The translations under genes and the position numbers were made by a program. A stretch of 64,000 nt of DNA, from NCBI RefSeq assembly GCF_019039105.1, contig NZ_JAHPIV010000002.1:186001-250000 (forward strand), in the 5' to 3' direction. The DNA comes from Desertibacillus haloalkaliphilus. GTDB lineage: Bacteria; Bacillota; Bacilli; Bacillales; KJ1-10-99. The notes beneath the pieces are model-generated. The model was not told where the DNA came from and ran no database searches. It worked only from the letters and a program-made list of their open reading frames with translations. The stretch's first letter is position 1. Every line of letters begins with the position of its first letter. Shown piece after piece: positions 47,149 through 55,564 of the stretch.

Positions 47149-48123
47149 ATGAAGGCGATCCAAGTAAAGGAGTTTGGAGGCCCTGATGTCCTCCGCCTTG
47201 TCGACGTAGCACGACCTGTACCTAAAGGACGTGAAGTGTTAGTTGAGGTGAAAGCGATTGGGGTCAATTATGCGGATATTGCTCGCCGAGAGGGACAATA
47301 TGTGATTGATACCCCTTTACCGTTTACGCCTGGTGCAGAAATTGCTGGTGTTGTTGCCGAGATTGGTGACCAAGTAGAAAATGTTAAGGTCGGAATGCCT
47401 GTCGTGACTTTAATAAGTTCGACAGGGTATGCAGAATATGCGATTGCCGATGAGCAGTCATTAATTCCAATTCCAAATGGAATTGATTATCACCAAGCTG
47501 TTGCCCTGCCATTGCAAGGTCTTAGTGCCTATCATATTTTAAAGACGATGGGCAGGCTTGAAAGAGATGAAAGCGTTTTAATTCACGCGGCAGCAGGAGG
47601 AGTTGGAACGCTCGCTGTTCAACTAGCAAACCTTTTTGGTGCACGGAAAATCATTGCGACTGCAAGTACAGACGAAAAATTGGCATTAGCAAAAGAACTA
47701 GGCGCAACTGATGTCATCAACTATACAAATAGTGATTGGGAACAACAAGTTCTGGCCTGTACAGATGGATCCGGTGTTGATGTTGCGCTCGAAATGGCAG
47801 GGGGAGAGGTTTTTCATAAAACATTGACATGCTTGAGTTCATTTGGACGTATGGTTATATATGGGGTTGCTAGTGGTCAACCAGCTAAATTTTCACCATC
47901 CCGTTTAATGGAGAAAAATCAATCAGTGATTGGCTTTTTTCTTCCACAAATTATGAGAAAGCCACAGTTATTTAAACAAAGCTTAACCGACCTATTAACT
48001 TACCTTCAGAATGGAGACTTAAAGCTAACCATTGGTGGGGTTTATAAATTGGAGGAAGCGACCACTGTCCATAGGCTACTTCAATCTCGAAAAACAGCAG
48101 GGAAATTGGTACTAGAGCCTTAA
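47149..48123 (+). CDS. Quinone oxidoreductase-like (zinc-free MDR) enzyme
   Basis: A 324-residue medium-chain dehydrogenase/reductase. It starts MKAIQVKEFGGPDVL, typical of the NADPH:quinone reductase group, with GVNYADIARREG and the cofactor loop AAAGGVGTLAVQLA; no zinc-binding cysteines are present. Such proteins reduce quinones or enones, or 2-enoyl-CoA. Only a weak ribosome binding site (GATGTGAT) precedes the ATG. A 160-nt gap separates it from the isomerase gene. Confidence 0.88.
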   Translation: MKAIQVKEFGGPDVLRLVDVARPVPKGREVLVEVKAIGVNYADIARREGQYVIDTPLPFTPGAEIAGVVAEIGDQVENVKVGMPVVTLISSTGYAEYAIADEQSLIPIPNGIDYHQAVALPLQGLSAYHILKTMGRLERDESVLIHAAAGGVGTLAVQLANLFGARKIIATASTDEKLALAKELGATDVINYTNSDWEQQVLACTDGSGVDVALEMAGGEVFHKTLTCLSSFGRMVIYGVASGQPAKFSPSRLMEKNQSVIGFFLPQIMRKPQLFKQSLTDLLTYLQNGDLKLTIGGVYKLEEATTVHRLLQSRKTAGKLVLEP

Positions 48124-48219
48124 TGGCAAAAAGTGATATACACGTAGAGAGTGAATTCTCACTATAATAGTCAGAATATATTTAATTTTTTGTTACTTTT
48201 TCGGTGTTCTGCGCCAATC

Positions 48220-48237
48220 ATACTAATCGGTCAGTAT
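48220..48237 (+). promoter_or_regulatory. Putative TetR operator, site C
   Basis: ATACTAATCGGTCAGTAT matches the perfect palindrome at 42044 in 14 of 18 positions and keeps both outer half-sites (ATACT/AGTAT). It lies 18 nt before the second ligase start. A TATAAT at 48163-48168 may be the -10 of its promoter, with no clear -35. Confidence 0.65.
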
Positions 48238-48255
48238 ATTGAGGAGGAGATATTC

Positions 48256-49848
48256 ATGGAACAGAAGCCTTGGTTAAAACATGTTGCAGAAGGAAATCCA
48301 AAGGAGGTTAATATTCCGATACAATCACTTCAGCAGTTATTGAAGCAATCAGTGGAGAAATATCGAGAGAATATAGCGATAACCTTTTATAACAAAACGT
48401 ACACATATGGGCAATTACACACTGCGATTGAAAAGGTTGCAAGTTCATTTGTGAAATTAGGTATTAAAAAAGGCGATCGGGTAGCGATTATGTTGCCTAA
48501 TTGTCCGCAATATCCGATTAGCTATTACGCTGCACTTCAATGTGGGGCAACGGTTGTGCAAGTCAACCCAATGTATAAAGCAGAGGAACTGAACCATATT
48601 TTAAAAGATTCAGGTGCCTCTTCGATCATAGTTTATGATCAGCTTCTACCGCTAGTTACTAGTATCAAAGAACAAACACAGGTCAGAGAAGTCATCGACG
48701 TTTCGTTTGATCAACCTTGTCGTTTTAATACCTTGATACAGGATGAAGGAGATCAGTCACCAGTGGTCGAGATCAATCCGAAAGAGGATATTGCTGTTTT
48801 GCAATACACTGGGGGAACGACAGGTCGTTCGAAGGGGGCGATGTTAACTCACTATAATATTGTTGCAAATACAATGCAAAGTGCTGCGACATCTAAAATA
48901 AAGACAAAAGTTGGTGAGGAAAGAGTTTTAACGATCTCTCCATTGTTTCACGTTTATGGAATGACGAGTGGAATGAACTTAACCTTTTATAATGGTGGCA
49001 ATTTAATTTTACTTCCAAAGTTTGAAATTGAACAAGTGCTAGAGACGATTGAACGGTTAAAGCCAACAGGGTTCCCTGGCGTCCCAACGATGTACATCGC
49101 TTTACTCAACTATGCAAAGGAACGGCAAGTTGACTTAAGTTGTTTATCTTCTTGTATCAGTGGATCAGCACCACTACCATTAAATGTGTTACACGAATTT
49201 AAAGAAGCTACAGGTGCACCGATTGCTGAAGGATATGGGTTATCAGAGGCTTCACCAGTCACACACCGAAACCCAGTTGCTGGTTTGCAAAAACCAGGGA
49301 GCATCGGCATTCCAATTCCGAATACTGATGCAAAAATTGTTGATCGAGAAACTGGCAAACAAGATCTAGCGATTGGTGAAGTTGGCGAGTTGGTGATAAA
49401 AGGGCCTCAAATTATGAAAGGATACTGGCAATTGCCTGAGGAAACGAATAACACACTACGAGACGGATGGTTATACACAGGTGATTTAGCCAAGATGGAT
49501 GAGGATGGTTTCTTTTATATTGTAGGTCGTAAAAAAGAAATGATTATTGCAAGCGGCTTTAACGTATATCCAATTGAAATAGAAGAAGTTCTTTATGCGC
49601 ACCCACAAGTGTTAGAGGCCGCGGTGTTTGGGGTCCCAGATCCATATCGAGGCGAAACTATTCAAGCAAGTATTGTCTTAAAAGAAGGTGAGAGCTTGTC
49701 TGAAGAGGAGATTACAGCTTATTGTCGCAAACGTTTAGCTGCATATAAAGTACCGAAAGTCATTCAGTTCCTTCCTGAACTCCCTAAGTCAGCTGTCGGG
49801 AAAATTTTAAAACGCAAGCTTCAAGAACAAGTGCTTAAAGCACAGTAA
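48256..49848 (+). CDS. Acyl-CoA ligase (AMP-forming), copy 2
   Basis: A 530-residue ANL ligase: ATP loop YTGGTTGRSKGAM, GYGLSEASP, WLYTGDLA and the C-terminal PKSAVGKILKR lysine. It is clearly paralogous to the ligase at 39721 along its whole length, suggesting duplication with divergence of chain-length preference. The frame is open 35 codons upstream through the operator, but ATG 48256 with GAGGAGGAG is the start. The Liv transporter genes follow by 50 nt. Confidence 0.93.
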   Translation: MEQKPWLKHVAEGNPKEVNIPIQSLQQLLKQSVEKYRENIAITFYNKTYTYGQLHTAIEKVASSFVKLGIKKGDRVAIMLPNCPQYPISYYAALQCGATVVQVNPMYKAEELNHILKDSGASSIIVYDQLLPLVTSIKEQTQVREVIDVSFDQPCRFNTLIQDEGDQSPVVEINPKEDIAVLQYTGGTTGRSKGAMLTHYNIVANTMQSAATSKIKTKVGEERVLTISPLFHVYGMTSGMNLTFYNGGNLILLPKFEIEQVLETIERLKPTGFPGVPTMYIALLNYAKERQVDLSCLSSCISGSAPLPLNVLHEFKEATGAPIAEGYGLSEASPVTHRNPVAGLQKPGSIGIPIPNTDAKIVDRETGKQDLAIGEVGELVIKGPQIMKGYWQLPEETNNTLRDGWLYTGDLAKMDEDGFFYIVGRKKEMIIASGFNVYPIEIEEVLYAHPQVLEAAVFGVPDPYRGETIQASIVLKEGESLSEEEITAYCRKRLAAYKVPKVIQFLPELPKSAVGKILKRKLQEQVLKAQ

Positions 49849-49898
49849 AAGAGATATTGAGATGTAGTCTATGTAAGCATTAAAGGAGGGATAGATAG

Positions 49899-50762
49899 GT
49901 GGATGTCTTATTTCAACAAATACTTAATGGGTTAACAGTGGGAAGTGTGTATAGCCTTGTTGCGCTCGGTTTAACCCTCGTATATGGTATTTTGCATGTT
50001 CCGAATTTTGCTCATGGTGCCCTCTACATGATGGGGGGATACATTACATTAATTGCTATGACCTCACTTGGATTGCATTATTGGCTGGCAATTTTTTGTT
50101 CGATCATCGTTGTTGCTTTATTAGCTGTTCTAATGGAAAGGCTTGTGTTTCATCCATTACGTGAAGCCCCTCCAATCCATGACAAAATTGCTGCCATAGG
50201 TATATTACTTTTTTTGGAAGCATTTGCCCAACTCGTTTGGGGAGCGGACTACCGAAGGATGCCTACGCCATATGGTGAGGTCATCAATGTCTTTGGCTTA
50301 ACCTTTACCATGCAACGATTATTAGTGATACTTGGCGCAGTTGTATCCATGATACTCCTGTATATCTTTTTAAAGAAAACCATCATCGGAGCGACAATTA
50401 TTGCTATGTCACAGAATCGTGAAGGCGCTTTCTTAATGGGGATTAACTCTAACCGTGTCGCGATGATGACCTTTGCGATTTCAGGTGCACTTGCTGCTAT
50501 TGCGGCATCGCTTGCTTCCCCAATTAATCTTGTGTTTCCAGGGATGGGACACCTCGTCATATTAAAAGCATTTGTGATTATTATTATCGGTGGGATGGGT
50601 AGTATCCCCGGTGCGATTATCGGAGGATACATTTTAGGGCTCGCAGAAAGTCTAGGCGCTACCTATATCTCTAGTAATTATAGTGATGTCATTGCATTCG
50701 CCTTACTTGTCATCATCTTAACCGTAAAACCTAATGGGTTGTTTGCAAAGGGGGTTCACTAA
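49899..50762 (+). CDS. livH: Liv-type ABC transporter permease LivH
   Basis: A 287-residue permease with about eight transmembrane helices. NGLTVGSVYSLVALGLTLVYG and the late GGMGSIPGAIIGGYILG motif (cytoplasmic coupling region) are typical of LivH/UrtB permeases. It would pair with LivM. The GTG start has AAAGGAGGG about 9 nt upstream. It overlaps livM by 1 nt (TAATG). Confidence 0.92.
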   Translation: MDVLFQQILNGLTVGSVYSLVALGLTLVYGILHVPNFAHGALYMMGGYITLIAMTSLGLHYWLAIFCSIIVVALLAVLMERLVFHPLREAPPIHDKIAAIGILLFLEAFAQLVWGADYRRMPTPYGEVINVFGLTFTMQRLLVILGAVVSMILLYIFLKKTIIGATIIAMSQNREGAFLMGINSNRVAMMTFAISGALAAIAASLASPINLVFPGMGHLVILKAFVIIIIGGMGSIPGAIIGGYILGLAESLGATYISSNYSDVIAFALLVIILTVKPNGLFAKGVH

Positions 50763-51766
50763 TGAAGGCATTATTGAACCAAAGGAACGGGGTTATTTTG
50801 CTTCTACTCATTGCTATCCTCTTTCCACTGTTAGTAGATAATCAATATTATAACCAAGTGATGATTTTAGCATTTATTTGGACGATTGCTGTGTACGGAT
50901 TAAATATCGTAGGGGGATATACCGGACAGCTTTCACTTGCCCACGCTGGTTTCTTCGCTGTTGGTGCTTATGCACTAGGTCTTTTAACTGTGAATGGTGG
51001 TTTAAACTTTTGGTTGGCTTTCGTATTAGCGATTGTGATTACCGCAGGACTTGGCTTAGTTGTTGGCTTAGTTGCTTTGCGTACAAAAGAACATTTCTTT
51101 GCGATCTATACGCTCATCGTCGGTTATATTATTTATTTGGTGATTTACAATTGGGATTCCTTAACGAACGGGGTACGTGGGTTAATTGGAATTCCAGAGC
51201 CTGGTTCTATTGGCCCGCTAACTTTTGAGAGCATGACTTCTCAATATTACCTGGTTCTTTTCTTCCTCGTACTGACGATTTTTGTTGTTCGACGAATTAT
51301 TCAATCCCTAACAGGACGAACATTTATAGCGATTCGAAATAGTGAAGATTTAGCACAGACCATTGGGATTCCGACGATGAAAGTAAAATTATTGTCGTTT
51401 GTCGTATCAACGGCGTTTGCCGGATTAGCCGGTGCTTTGTATGCGTCGTTTATCCGCTTTATAGGCCCAGATATTGGCTACACAACGATCGTGTTTGATA
51501 TGTTGATGTACTTAATCGTTGGTGGAATTGGAACATTGGCAGGTCCTTTAGTAGGGACGTTACTAGTTGTTTGGATCACACAATCTTTACAGTTCTTAGA
51601 AGACTACCGAATGATTATCTTTGGCCCGATTCTTGTCTTGTTGGTGATTTATTATCCGCGCGGAATTGTAGGTGCATATCTCGAGTGGAAAATGAACCGT
51701 ACCTTGAAAAGGACCAAGCAAAAAAGCCATGTAAACCATCAAAAGCAACAGGCTGAGGAGGGATAA
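50762..51766 (+). CDS. livM: Liv-type ABC transporter permease LivM
   Basis: A 334-residue permease with about nine to ten transmembrane helices. NIVGGYTGQLSLAHAGFFAVGAYA and the late GGIGTLAGPLVGTLLV motif fit LivM. A basic, hydrophilic tail of about 30 residues ends the protein. It forms the membrane channel with LivH and is coupled at both ends by TAATG overlaps. Confidence 0.92.
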   Translation: MKALLNQRNGVILLLLIAILFPLLVDNQYYNQVMILAFIWTIAVYGLNIVGGYTGQLSLAHAGFFAVGAYALGLLTVNGGLNFWLAFVLAIVITAGLGLVVGLVALRTKEHFFAIYTLIVGYIIYLVIYNWDSLTNGVRGLIGIPEPGSIGPLTFESMTSQYYLVLFFLVLTIFVVRRIIQSLTGRTFIAIRNSEDLAQTIGIPTMKVKLLSFVVSTAFAGLAGALYASFIRFIGPDIGYTTIVFDMLMYLIVGGIGTLAGPLVGTLLVVWITQSLQFLEDYRMIIFGPILVLLVIYYPRGIVGAYLEWKMNRTLKRTKQKSHVNHQKQQAEEG

Positions 51767-52542
51767 TGATGCTCATTCAAACAGAGAATTTAACGAAAAG
51801 CTTTGGTGGCTTAACGGCTGTAAATGACGTCGACTTTTCAATCGAAAAAGGGAAAATCACTGCGATTATCGGTCCAAACGGGGCTGGTAAGTCAACGTTT
51901 TTTAACCTGATTAGCGGTGTGCACAAGCCAACCTCAGGTAGCGTCTATTTTAAAGGGCAGGACATTACCGTTCTTCCTTCCAACAAAATTGCAGAGCTAG
52001 GGATTGGTCGTACGTTCCAAACGACCCATCTCTTTGAACAAGCGACGGTGATGGACAATGTGATTGTTGGTCATCGCCTGCGAACCAAGTCGTCGATTTT
52101 TGATGCGATTTTTCGGACGCCACGTTTAAAAAGGGAAGAGAAGCAATGTCGCGATAAAGCACTTGAAGTTCTTGACTTTGTTGGACTAACAGACCAAGCG
52201 CATTTACCGATTGGATTAATCTCACAAGAAGCACAAAAGCGCACAGCCTTTGCATTAGCGCTAGCAACAGATCCTGACATTGTCTTTTTAGATGAACCAG
52301 CTGCAGGTGTTAACCCAGAAGAAACAGAGGGGTTAGCAGAGTTAATGAAAAAAATGGCAACCCAAGGGATTACGGTTTGTTTAATTGAGCACAAAATGCA
52401 GATGATCATGAACTTAGCCGATAAAATTATGGTCTTAAACCAAGGCAAAAAAATTGCTGAGGGGACCCCTGATGAAATTAAGACAAATGATGTAGTCATT
52501 GAAGCGTATTTAGGAGGCGGTAAGCTTGCTGAAACTGATTGA
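51766..52542 (+). CDS. livG: Liv-type ABC transporter ATPase LivG
   Basis: A 258-residue ATPase. Walker A is GPNGAGKST, the Q-loop region is TFQTTHLF, and Walker B is DIVFLDEPAAG; the signature position reads ISQEAQKRTAFA, which departs from the usual LSGGQQR. The tail GTPDEIKTNDVVIEAYLG is LivG-like. Two ATGs begin the gene (51766, 51769); GAGGAGGG is upstream. It overlaps livF by 17 nt. Confidence 0.9.
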   Translation: MMLIQTENLTKSFGGLTAVNDVDFSIEKGKITAIIGPNGAGKSTFFNLISGVHKPTSGSVYFKGQDITVLPSNKIAELGIGRTFQTTHLFEQATVMDNVIVGHRLRTKSSIFDAIFRTPRLKREEKQCRDKALEVLDFVGLTDQAHLPIGLISQEAQKRTAFALALATDPDIVFLDEPAAGVNPEETEGLAELMKKMATQGITVCLIEHKMQMIMNLADKIMVLNQGKKIAEGTPDEIKTNDVVIEAYLGGGKLAETD

Positions 52543-53233
52543 TGTATCTGTGAAATATGGGCGGTTCCAAGCGTTAAACCGTGTGAGCATCGAAGTGAAC
52601 AAGGGGGAACTTGTTGTCCTATTAGGTGCGAATGGATCGGGAAAAAGCACTATTTTTAGAACGATTAGTGGACTAACAAAGCCGTCTGAAGGAGAGATCT
52701 ATTTTAATGAACGTAAGGTAGGCGGAAGTTCACCGAACCAAATGGTATCACAAGGGGTAGTACAGTGTCCTGAGGGGAGAAAGTTATTCCCGCAAATGTC
52801 GATTGAAGAAAATTTAACCATGGGTGCATATGTTCACCGTAGAAATAAGTCTGAAGTAAAGAAAACAATGAATGACGTTTATGAGCTGTTTCCGATTTTA
52901 AAAGATAAAAAAAGCGATCCGGCGGGGTCAATGAGTGGGGGACAGCAACAGATGTTAGCGATCGGTAGAGCGTTAATGGCAAAACCAAAAATTTTAATGC
53001 TTGATGAGCCTTCTCTTGGTTTAGCACCACTTGTCGTTGAACAAATGTTTGAAATCATTCAAGAAATCAATCGCAATGGTACTGATGTTTTGCTCGCTGA
53101 ACAAAATGCACACGCGGCATTAAAGGTTGCGGATCGTGGATACGTGATCGAAAATGGTTCGATTGTTCTAGCGGATGATAGTGAGGCGTTATTTAACAAT
53201 GATGAAATTCGTAAAGCCTATATTGGCGCATAG
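52526..53233 (+). CDS. livF: Liv-type ABC transporter ATPase LivF
   Basis: A 235-residue ATPase. Walker A is GANGSGKST, the signature is MSGGQQQMLAIGRAL, Walker B is KILMLDEPSLG, and the tail NNDEIRKAYIGA is LivF-like. It has a full ABC signature, unlike LivG beside it. The TTG start follows TAGGAGG. It energises import with LivG. Confidence 0.92.
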   Translation: MLKLIDVSVKYGRFQALNRVSIEVNKGELVVLLGANGSGKSTIFRTISGLTKPSEGEIYFNERKVGGSSPNQMVSQGVVQCPEGRKLFPQMSIEENLTMGAYVHRRNKSEVKKTMNDVYELFPILKDKKSDPAGSMSGGQQQMLAIGRALMAKPKILMLDEPSLGLAPLVVEQMFEIIQEINRNGTDVLLAEQNAHAALKVADRGYVIENGSIVLADDSEALFNNDEIRKAYIGA

Positions 53234-53311
53234 TTGACTATAGAGGGAGGTGAGGTAAAACGTTTTCCTGTTGTTGTTGGTTGAGCATGTATTTTTAAGG
53301 GGGGTATTATG

Positions 53312-54517
53312 ATGATTGTAAAAAAGCGGTTGGCTCTAGGGTTAGGTTTTTTCCTCGTATTATTGTTGGCAGCTTGTGGAGGTGAATCGTCATCATCAGA
53401 TGGGGAAGAATTGATTGATGGGATTGAAGATCCACATAACGATGAAGTTGTTAATATTGGATATAGTGGACCATTAAGTGGTCCGGCTGCTCTATATGGT
53501 GAAAATACATTAACTGGGATTCGTTTAGCTGTCGAACAAATCAATGACGGTGGCGGTTTTGATGTGAATGGTCAAAACTATATGCTAAACCTTGTTGCAC
53601 TTGATGATATGTATTTACCAAATGAAACCGGTACAAATGCTAGACGGTTGGTTCAAGAGTACGATACACCTGCCATCTACATCCCACATAGCGGCGGTAT
53701 TTTTGCATCACAAGTATTTAATGAGCAAGAAGAGTTTATCATTGCTGCTTATTCTTCGGAGCCGAATATTACTGAGCAAGGAAATGATTTAACAGTACGG
53801 ATTCCACCAACCTATGATGTCTATATAGAACCTTTTTCAGAATATCAAATGGAGCGCTTTGGAGATAAAATTGCACTTTTACCTACTTCCTCAGAGTATG
53901 GTAAAGATTGGACGGATGCTTTAATCCCGAAATGGGAAGAGCTAGGCGGTGAAGTTGTGTATGAAGGGTCGGTTGACTTTAATAAGGATACTGATTTCTT
54001 TACAATCGTCACAAACGCTTTAAGTGAGGATCCCGACGTTTTATTTATCGGTGGACCTTCAGAACCGACAGCGTTAATCGCCAAGCAGGCACGAGAACTT
54101 GGATTTGAAGGCGGTTTTCTCATCATGGACCAAGCAAAATTAGATGAAATGGAAGTGGTATTAGAAACGATTGAACCACTTGAAGGATCAGTAGGAACAC
54201 TTCCTTTAATTCATTCAGAATATCCTGGAACGGATGAGTTTGTGGCGCAATACAACGAAGAACATGGTCGAAACCCTGGCTCAGAAGCTGGTTTTAATTT
54301 TGTGATGACGTATGCGTTAGTCGAAGCGATGAAGGCTGCAGGGACTGTGTCAGATACTCATGAGATTATGGCTCATATGCAAGCTGGTTTAGATAATTTC
54401 CCTGAGGAAAAAATGGCCTATGAGATTAAGGAAATTGATAGTAATGGTGGCTTTAGTGTACCTTTACGAATGGGTGTTGTTGAAGATGGTGAAATTATTG
54501 AAGTGATACCAGAGTAA
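53312..54517 (+). CDS. ABC transporter substrate-binding lipoprotein (Liv family)
   Basis: A 401-residue type I periplasmic-binding-protein-fold lipoprotein. The signal peptide MIVKKRLALGLGFFLVLL ends in the lipobox LAAC (C22), followed by a Ser/Asp/Glu-rich linker. NIGYSGPLSGPAALYGENTL begins the binding domain, as in branched-chain amino acid, amide and aromatic acid receptors. It captures the substrate for LivHMGF; clustering with acyl-CoA genes suggests an organic acid. ATG 53309 and 53312 both follow AAGGGGGG. No clear terminator follows. Confidence 0.92.
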   Translation: MIVKKRLALGLGFFLVLLLAACGGESSSSDGEELIDGIEDPHNDEVVNIGYSGPLSGPAALYGENTLTGIRLAVEQINDGGGFDVNGQNYMLNLVALDDMYLPNETGTNARRLVQEYDTPAIYIPHSGGIFASQVFNEQEEFIIAAYSSEPNITEQGNDLTVRIPPTYDVYIEPFSEYQMERFGDKIALLPTSSEYGKDWTDALIPKWEELGGEVVYEGSVDFNKDTDFFTIVTNALSEDPDVLFIGGPSEPTALIAKQARELGFEGGFLIMDQAKLDEMEVVLETIEPLEGSVGTLPLIHSEYPGTDEFVAQYNEEHGRNPGSEAGFNFVMTYALVEAMKAAGTVSDTHEIMAHMQAGLDNFPEEKMAYEIKEIDSNGGFSVPLRMGVVEDGEIIEVIPE

Positions 54518-54670
54518 ACCTGATCGATATGATGGGGGCAGGACAAAACTTGTTAAACTATTGGCAATGGATTCACTCGCCACATTCCTTCTTTTCGGAT
54601 TATTCATTATTAGTGCCAACAATTTGTAGACATACCAGGTGTTGTAAGTGAAACTCTTTGCAAATAGGAG

Positions 54671-54699
54671 TTGACCTCGTTTCATCCTTGTATTATAAT
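54671..54699 (+). promoter_or_regulatory. SigA promoter for rpsU-yqeY
   Basis: TTGACC (54671-54676), 17 nt, TATAAT (54694-54699), about 70 nt upstream of rpsU. The preceding 54518-54670 has no gene and no clear terminator for the transport operon. Confidence 0.85.
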
Positions 54700-54771
54700 C
54701 TATAAAGACTTGTTTTTTAATACTAACTTTGTAACATGTGTTATTGGTTGTTTCGGAGGGAGGGAAATAAG

Positions 54772-54945
54772 ATGGCAGAAACTCGTGTTCGCAAAAATGA
54801 ATCGATTGATGCTGCTCTTCGTCGCTTCAAGAAAAGTCTTTCTAAAGAAGGAACATTAGCTGAAGTGAAAAAGCGTAAACACTATGAAAAGCCTAGTGTA
54901 AAGCGTAAGAAAAAGTCAGAGGCAGCAAGAAAGCGTAAGTTCTAA
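54772..54945 (+). CDS. rpsU: 30S ribosomal protein S21
   Basis: A 57-residue, very basic protein with the S21 pattern [17 protein letters not shown] and the tail [18 protein letters not shown]21 binds the 30S platform and helps initiation. The frame is open to 54736, but GGAGGGAGGG before ATG 54772 and the family length decide the start. It is co-transcribed with yqeY. Confidence 0.97.
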   Translation: MAETRVRKNESIDAALRRFKKSLSKEGTLAEVKKRKHYEKPSVKRKKKSEAARKRKF

Positions 54946-54965
54946 CCTTGAGAGGGTGTTGATTT

Positions 54966-55409
54966 TTGAATCTTCTTGATCGTTTTAACCAAGATATTAA
55001 GCAAGCGATGAAAGACAAAGATAAGCTTAAACTCTCTGTTATTCGTATGGTTAAATCATCATTGCAGAATGAAGCGATTAAGCTTGGCAAAGAGCTTACA
55101 GAAGATGATTCGCTTACGGTGTTAAATCGCGAACTGAAACAACGCAAGGATTCCCTCCATGAGTTTGAAAAAGCAAACCGAGATGATTTAGCTTCCAAAT
55201 TGCGTGATGAGATAGCGATTCTAGAAGTGTATATGCCAGAACAATTATCAGAAGATAACCTTTCTGAGATTGTAAAGCAAACAATTGCTGAGGTAGGTGC
55301 TTCTTCAAAAGCCGATATGGGCAAAGTTATGGGAGCGATCATGCCGAAGGTTAAAGGTAAAGCTGATGGTGGTCTTGTGAATCGTCTCGTACAACAACAC
55401 TTATCATAA
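54966..55409 (+). CDS. yqeY: GatB/YqeY domain protein
   Basis: A 147-residue helical protein homologous to the tRNA-interacting tail of GatB ([24 protein letters not shown] at the start; [19 protein letters not shown] near the end). It may help tRNA-dependent amidation or another tRNA task; function is not established. The TTG start has GAGAGGGTG upstream. It follows rpsU by 20 nt, as in many Firmicutes. Confidence 0.93.
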   Translation: MNLLDRFNQDIKQAMKDKDKLKLSVIRMVKSSLQNEAIKLGKELTEDDSLTVLNRELKQRKDSLHEFEKANRDDLASKLRDEIAILEVYMPEQLSEDNLSEIVKQTIAEVGASSKADMGKVMGAIMPKVKGKADGGLVNRLVQQHLS

Positions 55410-55419
55410 AGATATTACT

Positions 55420-55446
55420 AGCGCCTTGCACTGCAAGGCGCTTTTT
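55420..55446 (+). terminator. Intrinsic terminator after yqeY
   Basis: AGCGCCTTGC pairs perfectly with GCAAGGCGCT over a 3-nt loop, then TTTTT. Confidence 0.93.
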
Positions 55447-55494
55447 GATGAGGAGAGGAAGATACATAATCTAAGGAATGATTCTTAAAAATAA

Positions 55495-55520
55495 TGAAAC
55501 CTAACCATACTATAGACGTA
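55495..55520 (+). promoter_or_regulatory. SigW-type promoter for yqeZ-floA-yqfB
   Basis: TGAAAC (55495-55500), 16 nt, CGTA (55517-55520), the exact ECF SigW consensus, 45 nt upstream of yqeZ. The same operon belongs to the SigW regulon in B. subtilis. Confidence 0.88.
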
Positions 55521-55564
55521 TAATTAGAGGGATGGTATTGGTGTATAGAGAAAGGGGGATAGTT

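Noticed and set aside
48151-48255. 35-codon hydrophobic N-terminal extension of acyl-CoA ligase 2
   Set aside because: It would translate through the operator; GAGGAGGAG before ATG 48256 and similarity to ligase 1 fix the start.
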